Of a stretch of DNA of 64,000 bases, positions 13,001 to 28,591 are shown in pieces. The stretch spans positions 12,086,001 through 12,150,000 of the forward strand of contig NC_092022.1 of assembly GCF_042242105.1 (NCBI RefSeq). The letters run 5' to 3'. The stretch is from Pempheris klunzingeri (Eukaryota > Chordata > Actinopteri > Acropomatiformes > Pempheridae). A program made the translations under genes and the position numbers. The notes beneath the pieces are model-generated. The model searched no databases. It was given only the letters and a program-made list of their open reading frames with translations, and was not told where the DNA came from. Within the stretch, counting starts at the first letter, position 1, and every line of letters starts with the position of its first letter.

Positions 13001-16000
13001 CCTCCAACAGCTGAGGGGGATGAGACACATCAGTCAGTCATGAAACTACTGTTCACTGCCACAAGACAACTGTTAGTGTAAAGGCTACTCTATGTGAAGT
13101 GGGAAGTGTTTTATCACTGGGTCTGTGACTCACCCGCGGTTTGACCAATAGGCTGCCCGTTACACTGAACATGCGGGACAACCCAAAGGGAGTGCACACT
13201 GAGGAAAAAAACACACAGATGGTGATATGTAAGCGTCATGCACTACAGTTTTTAACCGCTCAAGTAATTTTTATTCAGATATACTTACGCAAAAGCATTA
13301 ACACTCCAAACAAGGAGATGCCTGAGTACAAGTAGGGAAGGTAATACTCCCACAGGTCTGGAATTCAGAGAAGTAGAGTATAAGCAACTATATGAAAAAC
13401 TGTAAAACCAGTTGTCACTGGGTGCTATTCGGGTATAATGCACTCACCGTAGAGGCTCTTCCTGGCTATGTTGTCGTGTAGGAGGGCTGATGCCACCCAC
13501 ACAATGCCCAGCACAAGCAGAGCCAGCAGCAACAGCAGCACAATGGCTTCATAGACCCGAGCCATTACCCCCTACATGAACATAACAGACGCTCTGTGAT
13601 CAACGGGTTCACACACAGATGCTGTCAATTTACAGTCTAGAGTGGCCATTTGTGAAGAAATACCAAAACGGGGACCTTTTTGGATCCTACAAAGCCCTCA
13701 GACTCTGTGAAGAAGTACGCAAAGGGCATGAGGAAGACCAGGGACAAATTGGAGAAAAGGAAAACTAGGTTCCACAAGCCTGACAAGAGAGGAAGAGAGA
13801 TGTTCCAAATGTTAGTTTTCAGCACAAACATTCATCAGAGTTGATATTGCAGTGGAGCATTTTGGCAATACTACTGTCATCCAATATGAGATACAGTCCT
13901 GCCACACAGTGCAGCATGACAAGACTGGCTACCAAGATACATGTGCTCATAAACAAGAACAGTTGGTAAAAAAGAAAAGCTGAGATTATCATCAAAATGT
14001 TTTTCACATTCATAACTACTTGGTTTACATCTTAGTTGAATAACAGGAAAAACATTGTTATTAAGTTGGAGGGCTTGGCTGAGGTAAACAGCAACAGTTG
14101 TTTAACAGTCAGACCATCTTTAAAGGACTTGTATAATGTTCACAGCGAGGTCACAGCCATTCTTTCCATAATAATTATCTGTTTGGACACATGCCTGTAG
14201 TATATTGATCAGGAGATCATTACCAGTGATCCGCATTAAATCTGATACAGTTTCAGACGGTAATGCCCTCTGTTGTTGGACACAATCCAATTATCAGCCT
14301 CTTGATGTTGTCGACTAATAAAAACAATAACATGTACCATGGATAAGAGATCCGTTGAGCCACTGCATGTAGTAGCTCTGTGGGAAGGTGAGCAGCACCT
14401 CATTGGACAGAATGGAGATGGGGAGCAGGAGCACAGCACACACTGCCACTGACAGGGTGAATGTACATAACCACAGCCTGGGAGAAGGAGAAAGACAAGC
14501 TATCAGTCAAGTCACCTGTTTGTGTGTCTCGGTTTAACAGCACAGCCGAGGTGAAAGGCGAGGATGGCCGAGGATAAGGTAATACAGTGCCAGCGTGTAG
14601 GGACAAAGGGCGGAGTGACAGCGACATGCCCCCCCACCCCAACTAACAACTACATAACCGCACAGGCGCACACAAGACAGGGCAATAAATGTACAGCCAA
14701 ATAGCCTTGGGCCACTAAACATGTCACGTTGACTAAGGTATCTGCTCAACCATTCACACTGACACTAATCTAAATAAGTGAGCGAGAACAGATTGCCATG
14801 GGTCAGTTAATCATTACAGGTTTTCACTTACGCAATTTTGTTGACAGTGGCATCTTCAATGTCATCTGAAACAGAGTGGAGAAACAAGTCAGATTCCATA
14901 TTTTACAAAAGAGATTTAGACTTCTATTTGTTTTTACAAGAACAAGTTATCAGAGACAACCATCTTATTTTCTATAACTCTGTAACTGAGGAAGGCCTAA
15001 ACACAGTTCATTCTGAGTGGAAGTGTTGAAATGTTAATACATAGCAAGTCTGTGTTGTCATAGTGTGTATACATAGAGGTATGGGGGAAAGCTGTAATAG
15101 AAGCAGTCCATAAAAGCATGAAAAAAAGCAGTCCTCACTGGCCTCAGTGTGGGGAGTGGGTTGGGGACGAGCGTGTTGGGAACATTTTGTTCAAGCAAGA
15201 CCAGGACTCTAGTAAAAACTGAATTACATTTGGGTAGGAAGCTGCAGAGAGTGGAGCATTTACAACACAAAAGGGTCTCTAGTGAGGAACTATACTGTGC
15301 GACGTACTTTACTTTGCCAATCAATATACAAAACAGGACACAATACTGTAACTTCTGTCTATGCAAATATTGACACAGCTGCTAAATTATGAAGTACAGC
15401 CTTAGGAGCAAAAACCAGTTCTTGGCTTCCCTGTGTCAAAAACAACCCTGCTGAGTGGCATTGCAGGATCGTCATTTAGCTGAAGGGGAGAACTGTTCTG
15501 CTGTTGTTGATGCACAGACAACATTTACAACGGCGGGTTAATGCATAGCAGGTTTCGAAAAGAAAAAAAAAAGAAAAGAAAAAAGAGCTGGCCAGATCCC
15601 AGGTTCCAGCCCAGCTGCAGCGGAGCAGAGGAACCTGGCTAGTTGGACATCCTACATCTGCTTCCAATATTGGCAAATTATTGGATTTCTTATGCAACAG
15701 TCAGTCCAGTCACACTGCAGGACTTTAAACATTTTTCTAGCTTTAATAATAGGGAGCATATTGTAGAGCCAATCATATGAGGTATGTTGCAGTTACACAC
15801 AAACCATAACAACCTGTTTGTCAGCTACAAAGTTTTTTACAAATAGTTTTTTCTACACTGTTCCCACTGCACAGAATAAAAGCCAGTAACCAATTAAGCC
15901 AGTTTTATGGTATTAGTCATAAAGTGTATACTTGTTGAAAAAGAGATCTGTTTTGAGTTGTTTTCGTCCAAACAGAGGGGCCAAAGATACAACTCTGTTT

Positions 16001-19000
16001 ATTCTGTAGCAACATTCTTCACTGCCACTCCACCATCCTGATCCACAGGGATACTGTCTAAAGAGGTGGAGGTGGTTACATGTTACATAACATGCTGTCT
16101 GCACCTATGGATTGCTCCCCCTAAAGGTCCAGAGTCTTGGGTTGAAATTTACGATCCTGGCAGTGTGTAAACTTAACCTATATTTCCATGTTAAGCAAAC
16201 ACAGAAAACAGCTATTATTCACAAACAAATCTCCTTACAAATGTGTAAATCCATACAGCTTAGAATTTTTATGCAATGAAATATTATTTAAGAGTATGAC
16301 AACACTGTTTACAACATGAGTAAGGATTGTGAAACAGGCAATATCAATTTCATTGCTTGATTATTTGATGTCACCTAGCTTTCTGGTGAACCATAAACGT
16401 GAGGCTCAAAAATGAGACCCTGTTTACTCCTATATCCATCTACCCCCCTCCAACTATAAATGAGACTAGTTGACCAAAATAGAATGAGTAATGTCTGGAC
16501 AACACCTCTGTGGAAAAAACTACCCAGAATACCAGTGTAATTAGTATGCTTGTCAACACCATCAATTCCCCTCCAGGCGATTCTCCACAAACGTTTCTCT
16601 CAGAGCAGAGTTACTTTAAGACTCACCTGTGACAAACTCTGCAGGCTTCCTGAAGTGGGTAAGTATGAGGTAGGACACCATGTAAAGGCATGTAAACAGG
16701 AGTACACAGATCTGCAGAGGAGACAGAAAGGGGATTTTATTAGTCGTATTTTCTTTTTTTTTTAGCCATGTCCAAGAACATGACTAAAAAAAGGACATAA
16801 TGTTATTTCTTTTGTTTCAGCAGCTAGTCGCATAAAGAAAGTGCAGGCTTGTACATAAACTGTCATATTCTGTCCGATACTACTGATGAGCAACACATGT
16901 ATTCAGGTTGGCTCATATCTCGGATTTCATGTTTTCCAGTAGGTCTTAGAAAAGTGGGGGTGGGTATCCAGCACAGATACCACAAACATGCGGAAGAGGC
17001 ATAACAAGGCAAACAGAGAGGAGGAGGAGAGATGAGGAAATGGTACGGCTACAACAGATTTGTTCCGCAGAATGTGTGGTTTTATTTTGTACAGCAACAA
17101 ATAAACAAAACATGTATTGCTACAAATGCAAAGAGCCAAAACCATTCACCATTTTGCCAAGGTCAAGAGAGACAGATGGAGTCTGAAGATTATCACTTTA
17201 CTCCAGCAAAGAGCAAAATGGGTGACAGTGATAAACTAGGAAGGATTAAGGGGGAGTAAAAGAAAGAAGGGTTAATACCCGGGACAGATAGCCCCCACAC
17301 AGTCTATGAAGGTCATTGTCTGATATTACACTAAATCTGCCAACAAATTTAGGCTGAGCCCATGTTCCCTCAGCAATCTGTTGTCTCGATGCTCTCAACA
17401 TTTCATCCTGAAGACAAGGCTGGAAGGAATTCGGGGTATTTGAAGAATTACAGGTACCATTCTGTCATGAGGCTTAATGTTAGTCGAGTGTAAATTCTGC
17501 CCAGCTGGTGGTGCTGAAGGCAAACTTTGTGTCGTACATTTTCATGTAAATTCATCCAACAGTGGAGTTACTGTGCAAATTGTTGACTGACAGATGAATG
17601 AAATGCTGTAGCCAGATCACAAGCATTCAATGAAAACATTTCTGCATGGCAGCTTGGAGGGAAGCCAGTGAGGGTTGCTGGATGCACAGGTTTGTCCCTG
17701 AGGTAACAGCAGCAACAAACAAAGATAGAAAGGCTCTCTGGAGAATGACAGAAACATGGCAACATACTTATAGGCTGTTTTGTGCAAAAGCACGAGGACA
17801 GTTAGTTCTTTATATGACCAATAAAAGGTCCCACAACAGTAGGAGAGCCACATTAAAACAATCCATGGTGAGAATGTATGTATTTATTACTGTTTCTATT
17901 ATTCCAAAATCATGACAAAGGTTTTTTTTTAAATGGATCTCTTGGCAATTATGGACATGTGGTACAATAATAAATAGGGTGGGGAAGGGGGGTTATGGGC
18001 ACACGCCCCTCCTCCTGTATGGTTCCAGGAGGTGCAACATGTTGACCCATTTTAGAATTAAAAAAAATCTAGACAAAGAAAAATCAGGACCAACACCCAA
18101 GCATTTGTCATCTGTGCAGATCAGTCTTAACAAGTAGCAAAAGACAAGTTCTACTGCACCTGGAATTTGTGCTCTATGCATCTCTGATACCGTTTGGCAG
18201 CTAACACCTCCTCGGCTAAGCCTCAAAATGTTCACAGTGACAAGTAAATTAAAAAAGTAAACATGCAGGCGTCATGGCTTATACAGTCGCATTTAGCTGT
18301 TAAACTTCACTTCAAAGTAAAATTAAAGTTAATGTGTTGAGAAATACAATGTTTTACTGTTAAGGGGGAATGAGCATTGATAACATAATAAATGCACCAC
18401 ACAAACAACAATGGACCGTACATAATTAATCAGCTCAGTTGCACAATTGTTCAATAACGCAGTCTGTTACGGCAAGGAGCTTTTTATGGTTAATCCGACA
18501 AAAGGAAATGCAGGAAACAAAGGATGGGTATTGGGTGAGAAATAGGTGGAGGGGCAGAATAACACTGTTTTAGCCCACGTATGTGGGGATACATGCTGAT
18601 TGGCAATGCTGAGAGCTGGCAGCACATAGCAGGATACCGAGAGGAGACATCTTTGTGTTGAACACAAAGTGCCAGGGCTCCGAGTTCACTGAGCATCTTA
18701 AAATTCACAGAGTAACCTAAACATCATTGTGCTGATTCAAGAAGAAAAACAATGAAGCTCAAATGTTTTCACGTCTTGCTTAACCTTGCAGTTCCTGTAA
18801 TGATTCAAAGGAGCGGACGTTGGCAGTAGGACAGCACATCCTTGCAAAATGTCAAGCGGACTCCCTCAGAGTGTGTTATTTCAGGGGCACCTAACCTCTT
18901 GTCCAGCTAAACACGTTCAGGCGAAGCATGACGGCCTTTGTTTACAAGTAAGAGGATAGATTAGGCAAGACCTTTTCGAGATTTATTCAACAGAAAGGAA

Positions 19001-22000
19001 TAACTTAAAATGTTGCACGGGCAAAGCCTTCTTAATCCAAGTGCAAGTGGGCAGCTACGGCCTGTTGTGTCAAGAGTTTTTATCATTTTACTGTAATGTT
19101 TCTGCTCATACATGTTAGCTTGTTGACATATGGTGTCAGAGAAGGAACAACTGCAAATCCAGTTAGGTAACTATGTCACTGAGAATACAAAGTAAAGGAC
19201 AGTTACCAACAAAGCCATTGAACAGCCGATCCTTAGAAAAATAAAGTAAAACTAAGTAAAAAGCAGATCTGATCCACCACTCCGTCTCTCTGCCTTCTCT
19301 GATAACATGGCACTCAAACAACTTTTCTCATAATGACTGGATACCTTAATGCGTGTTGATGCTGGTTTTTTCCATTTCTCTAGTTAATGTGACCTTTTAT
19401 TGTGCTGATCATTGATCCTTCTTGATCCCTCTAGGATCAGGGCGCAGGCTCTGGGTGTGCACGTCTGGTTCTACTCGTTCACATCATCTCATGCAGACAG
19501 TTTTCTTTAATGCACACTTGTGACACTTGCCAGATGCTCCTATCTAGGATGATTTACAATGTTGCATCAGTGCAAGCGGAGACATGCATTTGGCTGCAAT
19601 CAAATCTTCCCAGAGAAAGAAAACATAGTGCATCCCCTTAGCCAATGTGTGACTTCAGAGCTGCATATTTACTTAGTGACATTGCCTACTTGTAGGAACC
19701 TGACATCAGTGGATGTTGCTGTGAGGCTTTGACAAGAAGCTGTACACATCACTTTTCTGCACAGAATTTCACCATTCGTCTGCGCTCTGGCAACATATTG
19801 CACTGTAAAAGCACAGCGCTTCTGTCTTCTGAGCACTGAGAGATCACTGTGGGTGCTCCTCTGGCCACAGGGCCTGGCCTTTGCAATGTTACGTCCTGTG
19901 ACTCTGGAGCAGGAGCCACAAAACAGTTATATGGGTCACCTCTGTCACAGATTATGAGAATTTATTTAATACACATGCTACTTTAATAGCAGAGTGGTTT
20001 TCGTGCATCTGGACAGACGTTTAGCCAGATCAGTTTCTAGAGCGCTAATCTTTTTGAGTGTTTGCAGCTTGTAGGTTTAGATCAGTAAACAAAATGATCT
20101 TCTTTCAAAAGATGCTTGGAAACAAACGGAGCAGTAATGATTTAATACATCTGATTGGCAGAAATGTCTTTGGGGTATCAATGAACCTTTACTTAGTTGT
20201 ATAAGATGCTTAATTCTAGCCTTTTATATATATTTGTATATCTGTATCAAGTATTTTCTGCTTTTTTTTAACGTGTACTAATCAAATTAGTTAAACTTTA
20301 AATGACAGCAGTCTATCTCTCCTCTCTTTGACATTTTGTTATGTTTTCTAATAATAATGCTCACATTAAAAATGCTACATTCACAAACACACCACTCATG
20401 TGTGTCATTTTCTTACGTTGCCATGTTAGCATTTCTGTATTTATCTATCCTTAGATACTTTGCAGTGTGAAACACTACGACTGCTGCCACACATTCTTGT
20501 CTTCAAAATGAGCTGGTCAATGATGATAAGCTTGGCCTGAAGCCTTTAATAAGCAGAGATGCAGGGCCTGCTGACCAGCCTGAGAGGAGATGGTGAGCTG
20601 TAGAGGCCAGCCGCTGGCTTAAGGAGTGGGTGTCGGCTAATAGCATTAGGTCTTTAGGTGAAAGGGACAAGGGCATTGAAATGCATATGGGCACTTCATT
20701 TATTCCTCATGTTAAGTTATTTCTATGAATAACTGCACAACTGAAAATATACATCTGCTACTAAAGGCACTGGTAAAGGCGTGGTACAGCTCAGAGGACG
20801 TAATCGGCTCTCTGCCTACCTAAAGGGGCTGTCTGCTTTAGGCACTAATAACTTTAATTTGGAAATATCCTTGGCTATCAACAGGAATGCAGAAAAACAG
20901 TTTTGGTGTTGTAGAGCAAAGTCCATTTCAAAAACACCTTAAAACGCCTCAGATTAGTTTGCTTTGGATGTTTACAGCTGAAAGCAAAAGGGAAGGGAAA
21001 CAGAAATTGTTAAATATAGTGCAGTTGCTGTTAATGTTATTAGTTACTGCTGTGATTTTGCTGCTATGACGTGTAAATATGTGCTCTGAAAATGATCCAT
21101 TGGTTTGACTAGTTTATTTATTCAGCTCCTTATACTAAATCTAAACCTCCCCTTATATAATTTGATAAATACACACCTGTTTGCTTGCCTGATCTACAGC
21201 CGTGCAGCTTTTGCTCATCCTCTCTTACTGTACTAGTACAATGTGGTCTTAGAGTTTCCTCTTATCTACTTACAGTAAAGCAAACCAGGACAAATTGATA
21301 AGTTAGCCACTTAATCTAAATTATGCAGCGAGAGAGGATGCAGCTTGACATTGTCCCTTATGGTGCACCATATCAGCAATATCACCAATCTAAGGAAATA
21401 AACTGCTGATGAGCTCTGACTGTGACAGGGTTAAAGGTCCGTAACCATGTGCCTTGCTGTAACTGATCTCTGAGGCAAGTCTGAAGTTCATTTCTCGATG
21501 TTACACAAAAAGTGAGCCAAAAGCAACATGTAAGAAAAAAAAAAAACTGCAAAATGCATCCTGAGCCGTGTACTAAAATGGATGGTTATCCAGCAGGGTG
21601 ATTAAAACCAGAGCAAAGGAAGATTTGAGAGAGGAGGCCCTGGTCTTTACTAACTCAGTGAGGAGCCCTGATGCTGTGCAGGGCTCCTTGTCGTTTCCAC
21701 CTCACTGACCAGCTGCATCCGGGCAACAATTAAAGTTTGTGCTTCAGCTTGAGAGGCACAAACAGGCGAATTACACACATGAACTGCACCAAACAGACAC
21801 GTTAAACTCATCGCTACAGATGCTGCAGTCCGGTGCTGCAACACGACACTTCTACAGCTTAAATCCGAGCGTTGGGAACAAACACTTACAGCTGCCTGAC
21901 CGACGTGGCCTTTCTCGTACAGCTCGTATTGTTGGAGGCGACCCTCATATGCATAATAACCGACGTTACATTACTCACTATGGTCTCCCGGACACGGTTG

Positions 22001-22041
22001 TGGAAAAGTTGCTCTCGAACCGACACGTCGTCCGTTTCCAT
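10037..22041 (-). CDS. lmbr1l: LMBR1-like lipocalin receptor, 17 coding exons
   Basis: Multi-pass plasma-membrane/ER protein of the LMBR1/LIMR family (lipocalin-1 receptor; its mammalian orthologue restrains Wnt/beta-catenin signalling in lymphocytes). Exons, 5' to 3': 21979-22041, 16627-16711, 14832-14865, 14338-14477, 13676-13779, 13448-13571, 13289-13357, 13134-13198, 12938-13010, 12745-12831, 12537-12613, 12363-12440, 12198-12271, 11905-11995, 11733-11799, 10669-10830, 10037-10122. They sum to 1479 bp, 492 residues, close to the human length, with every phase matching. Landmarks are SVREQLFH near the N-terminus, EDATVNKIA, NGSLIHGLWNLVFLFSNLSL, MPFAYFFTESEGF, SAWQRNLGYPLAML, YLMVSSVVGFYSSPLF and TRFDLLGDFG. 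Nine membrane segments are expected. Exon 3 has only 34 bp. The intron after 11905 starts with GC, and the donors after 13676 (GTCCCC) and 10669 (GTCGGT) are weak. Start chosen from the family N-terminus and a good Kozak context. Confidence 0.95.
15500..16600. other. lmbr1l intron sequence without further gene
   Basis: Part of the intron between the 34-bp exon (14832-14865) and the exon at 16627-16711. It contains an A/G-rich tract near 15560-15585 and AT-rich sequence. No coding similarity or recognisable repeat boundary was seen. Confidence 0.4.
16712..21978. other. lmbr1l first intron (5.3 kb)
   Basis: Single long intron following the first coding exon. I see AT-rich sequence with short homopolymers and no exon, RNA gene or complete mobile element. 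As a long first intron it is a plausible place for regulatory sites, but nothing specific can be supported. Confidence 0.5.
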
Positions 22042-22290
22042 CCTCCGACACCATTACAGTGTCCCGTGGCTTCAAACCGCTGGGAAATGGTTAAAAAGGG
22101 AGAGCAGCGGGCATCTTCTTGTAGAGAGCCGTGGCTGTGCGGCTGTCCGGCCCCGCTGCGTTAGACGGCGGAGCTGAGCCTGCTGCTGCTCCGGGAACAC
22201 ACCGACCGGGAGGGGTCGGCCCGGGGCGGGGCCACGTGGAGATGGGCGGGGCGAGTCTGGACAGCTCCCAGGTAGCCTTCATCACTGCCA
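22042..22290 (-). promoter_or_regulatory. GC-rich promoter and 5' UTR of lmbr1l
   Basis: The stretch immediately upstream of the lmbr1l ATG is strongly GC-rich against AT-rich surroundings. It carries GC boxes (GGGGCGGGG at about 22223-22231 and GGGCGGGG at about 22244-22251) and a palindromic E-box CACGTG at 22233-22238. No TATA box is evident. This fits a housekeeping-type CpG promoter. The sequence 22291-22656 beyond it is AT-rich with no gene. Confidence 0.6.
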
Positions 22291-22656
22291 TCAGTGGTCA
22301 TCATCGTATTAATATGATGCATTTATATTAATATGTTCACTCATGTCTGGCCTACTGCACTTGAGTGTTTCCATTATACACATTTAAGTTGACTGTAGTG
22401 TACTATAGGTGATATAATATAGCTTCTTACTGTGCTACTTTAAGTTAATATGTTACATTTTATAGGTAGAATATAGATATAATTTATAGATATAAAAATG
22501 TTATATGTAATACATATATATTCTATGTAGACTGACTAAACTGAATTGCAAATTCATAAAGTGTCCTAAATCTTAAAACAATCTTCAACCTTTGTTGATC
22601 TCCAGAGGGAAAATTCAGTTGTTGCAGCAACGCAAGGAAAGAAATAAGTTCATATA

Positions 22657-24266
<1,610 letters not shown>

Positions 24267-24587
24267 TATATACAAATAAAGTTAGTAAAAAAGAACAAGT
24301 AACTAGTAACTATATCTGTCATATAATTATAAGATAAGATATGGTTACTGGTTACTTTGATTGGTAAAACCTAGAATAAGCATATATAAACTGATAAACT
24401 GTTATACAACAAATTCAGTTATATGCTACTGTTTCTTCTTTGTAGCTCCACTACCAGATTAAATGCTTCTCACATGTTAATGCATCAGTAAGGATAATCT
24501 AACATCATAATAGCCTACACAATAATGCAACATTAACACATGCAAGTATTTTAACCTTTGATACCTCAAGTAAATTGTCTTCGTCAT

Positions 24588-24626
24588 GTCACTTTAAGTA
24601 AAATTTTGAGTTTTACTTAAAGTGAC
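24588..24626. repeat. Perfect 16-bp inverted repeat with 7-nt loop
   Basis: Arms 24588-24603 (GTCACTTTAAGTAAAA) and 24611-24626 are exact reverse complements separated by TTTTGAG. It could form a hairpin in DNA or RNA, or be a remnant of a palindromic mobile-element end. It lies in the intergenic DNA between the Tc1 element and dnajc22. Confidence 0.8.
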
Positions 24627-24889
24627 TTGCGTGTTACAACTTTTACTTACTGCACATAAAGAACATGAATAGGTCTTCTTCTTCCACCACCCCTTGTTGT
24701 CACGTTGTTTTGCACAGCAAAATTGAATGTTAGGGTTTAATGTTCTAAATTTGTGTATAGCTCTGTGTTTGCATTCTTCTTTAAAATGTTTAAGGCACTT
24801 CAGTGTCCCTTTTAGACCTTTTCCTCGCCTTATCAGTTCAGATGATCAACAGCCTATATTGATGGTGGCTTCAAGCACAGTGTGATTTC

Positions 24890-26886
<1,997 letters not shown>

Positions 26887-27208
26887 TTGCCCTTCATTCT
26901 TTACTGACAGTGAAACTCTGCTCACATTGCTTTTCAGTCATTCCTCTCTCCTGTCTGTGCCACATAAATCCAGAGCCTGACACACAGATGTCTGATTGGC
27001 AGAATTGGTCTCTAACAGCAGTTTGCTGCCACCTCTTGGTGCTACAGATGTAACATCACTATAAACTATTCATTCATCACAACAATTTTACTTGTCTTTT
27101 AATGTGTGCTTGCTTGCTATTAACCGCCAAACTAACACTGCCAGCAGCTCATCCTTTAATTTCACAGCACGAATACCGACATTAATTACTCAGTGACAAT
27201 CATGGTGT

Positions 27209-27214
27209 AATAAA
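27209..27214 (+). terminator. Candidate dnajc22 polyadenylation signal AATAAA
   Basis: AATAAA lies 320 bp after the dnajc22 stop codon, giving a plausible short 3' UTR (26887-27230). No other gene is seen in that stretch. Confidence 0.5.
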
Positions 27215-27279
27215 GGTGTACACAGACGCCAAAAAAGAAACAGAAATTGTAAAATAACCCGCCTACTCCATTCTCCCCC

Positions 27280-27568
27280 AGCATTTCCGGAAGAGGCCTT
27301 GATCATAAACTGTCTGAATTTCCAATGACTAATCTGACTCAATCTCGCAGTTTATGTGGCCAGCCTGTGGCCGGCATTTGTCAAAACAGACATCCGTGCG
27401 CAGCAGCCTGTCAGTCCTCCCGATGGCACACATTTGGCCACATTTGTGCCACCTGTGCGCGGAGCTGACATGCATCGATGCATTCGGCAATCACTGAATC
27501 AAGAGCTCTGGTGTACAATTATTCGGTCTGTATCCCAGCATGGGCCCGGAAGTTGCTCGGGATTCCCA

Positions 27569-27609
<41 letters not shown>

Positions 27610-27730
27610 GGAGATGCTGTCGTCGCCTGGGAAAACAAACAGCTATCCAGACAATTAAAAAGGAAAACACCGATCGGTCGCCAGGTAAGGAAGAGGCTTG
27701 TGGACTTCACCGCGGCGCTCGGTAAGACCA
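27280..27730 (+). promoter_or_regulatory. Promoter-like CpG-containing region, possible distal ikzf4 first exon
   Basis: An ETS-type site (TTCCGGAAG, about 27286-27294) is followed by sequence relatively rich in CpG and by donor-like sites at CCAG|GTAAGG (about 27684) and CTCG|GTAAGA (about 27722). A run of 34 A residues at 27572-27605 interrupts it. This is the type of place where a non-coding first exon of the downstream gene ikzf4 could lie, but no transcript evidence is available here. Confidence 0.3.
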
Positions 27731-28591
27731 TCCATCGGTTTAATTTGGGAAGTACGGCATGTTTTTGAGTAGTTGGTAGGCTGAATGCCATTTGTCGTGT
27801 GGTCGGGTGCCATAGCAACGGCTCATGAGAAACATTGTATAGCTCGGGCCGGTTTGACGTGCTCGATGTTTGATGACAGCTGCGTTCATGCGGACAATTT
27901 GGACTGTGGCAACTCCTGCAACAAATTGCCTCTGTGTCTCTGTGCCGGCGTCTCGACCGTCCATGAGCTGATTGGTGCCATAACGGACCTCATCCTCCGG
28001 TGCAGCTAAAACAAGTGGTCATGCATATGGAGAAGAGTGGTAGTTATTTGGAAATGTAATGCTGTGTGTTTTACTGCACAGTCGCCCATCTCGAGGAGAG
28101 AGACAAGTCAGGCAAGGGTCGGCGCTGGTGCGCGTCCCTTGGCTTTTTTTTTTTTCTTTTTTTTTTTTTTAATCGCCGTGCCCTGGTGTGACTGTCGCGT
28201 CTCCCGGCTGTATCAGTGCCTGTTGCTCCCCATGAGCAGCCAATGCCAGGATATTAATTTTCCCTGCGATGCGTTGTCTCCGCCCCCACTCCCGCCCTGC
28301 TCGCTCCATAGTCTCCTCTGTCCATTGTTGTCATCCATTTGAGCATAAGGTGCAGCACTATACGTCTTTTTCTCTTTATTCCAGCATGAACCTGACTACA
28401 GCATCACCTTGACTGTGGTCACAGAAAATCAACACACTGTGGGCCTGTGCCTCAACATGTTGTAACTGAGCACTGCTTGTGAGGGAAATTTCTGTATTCT
28501 ACATTCCTCACTTTATTGTCTGCTGTTAGATAACTGGACCATATAATGTACAGAAACATTCACACATCTTTATTAGCTTTTAGGACATATA
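27731..28591. other. Intergenic or intronic stretch with T-rich tract
   Basis: Moderately GC-rich at first, with a T-rich tract near 28145-28171 and a good acceptor (TTTATTCCAG) near 28384. No coding similarity was found on either strand; it may be upstream intron of ikzf4. Confidence 0.35.

Noticed and set aside
21739-22164. 141-codon plus-strand frame
   Set aside because: Antisense to lmbr1l exon 1 and its GC-rich upstream region; the minus-strand reading matches the LMBR1 family.
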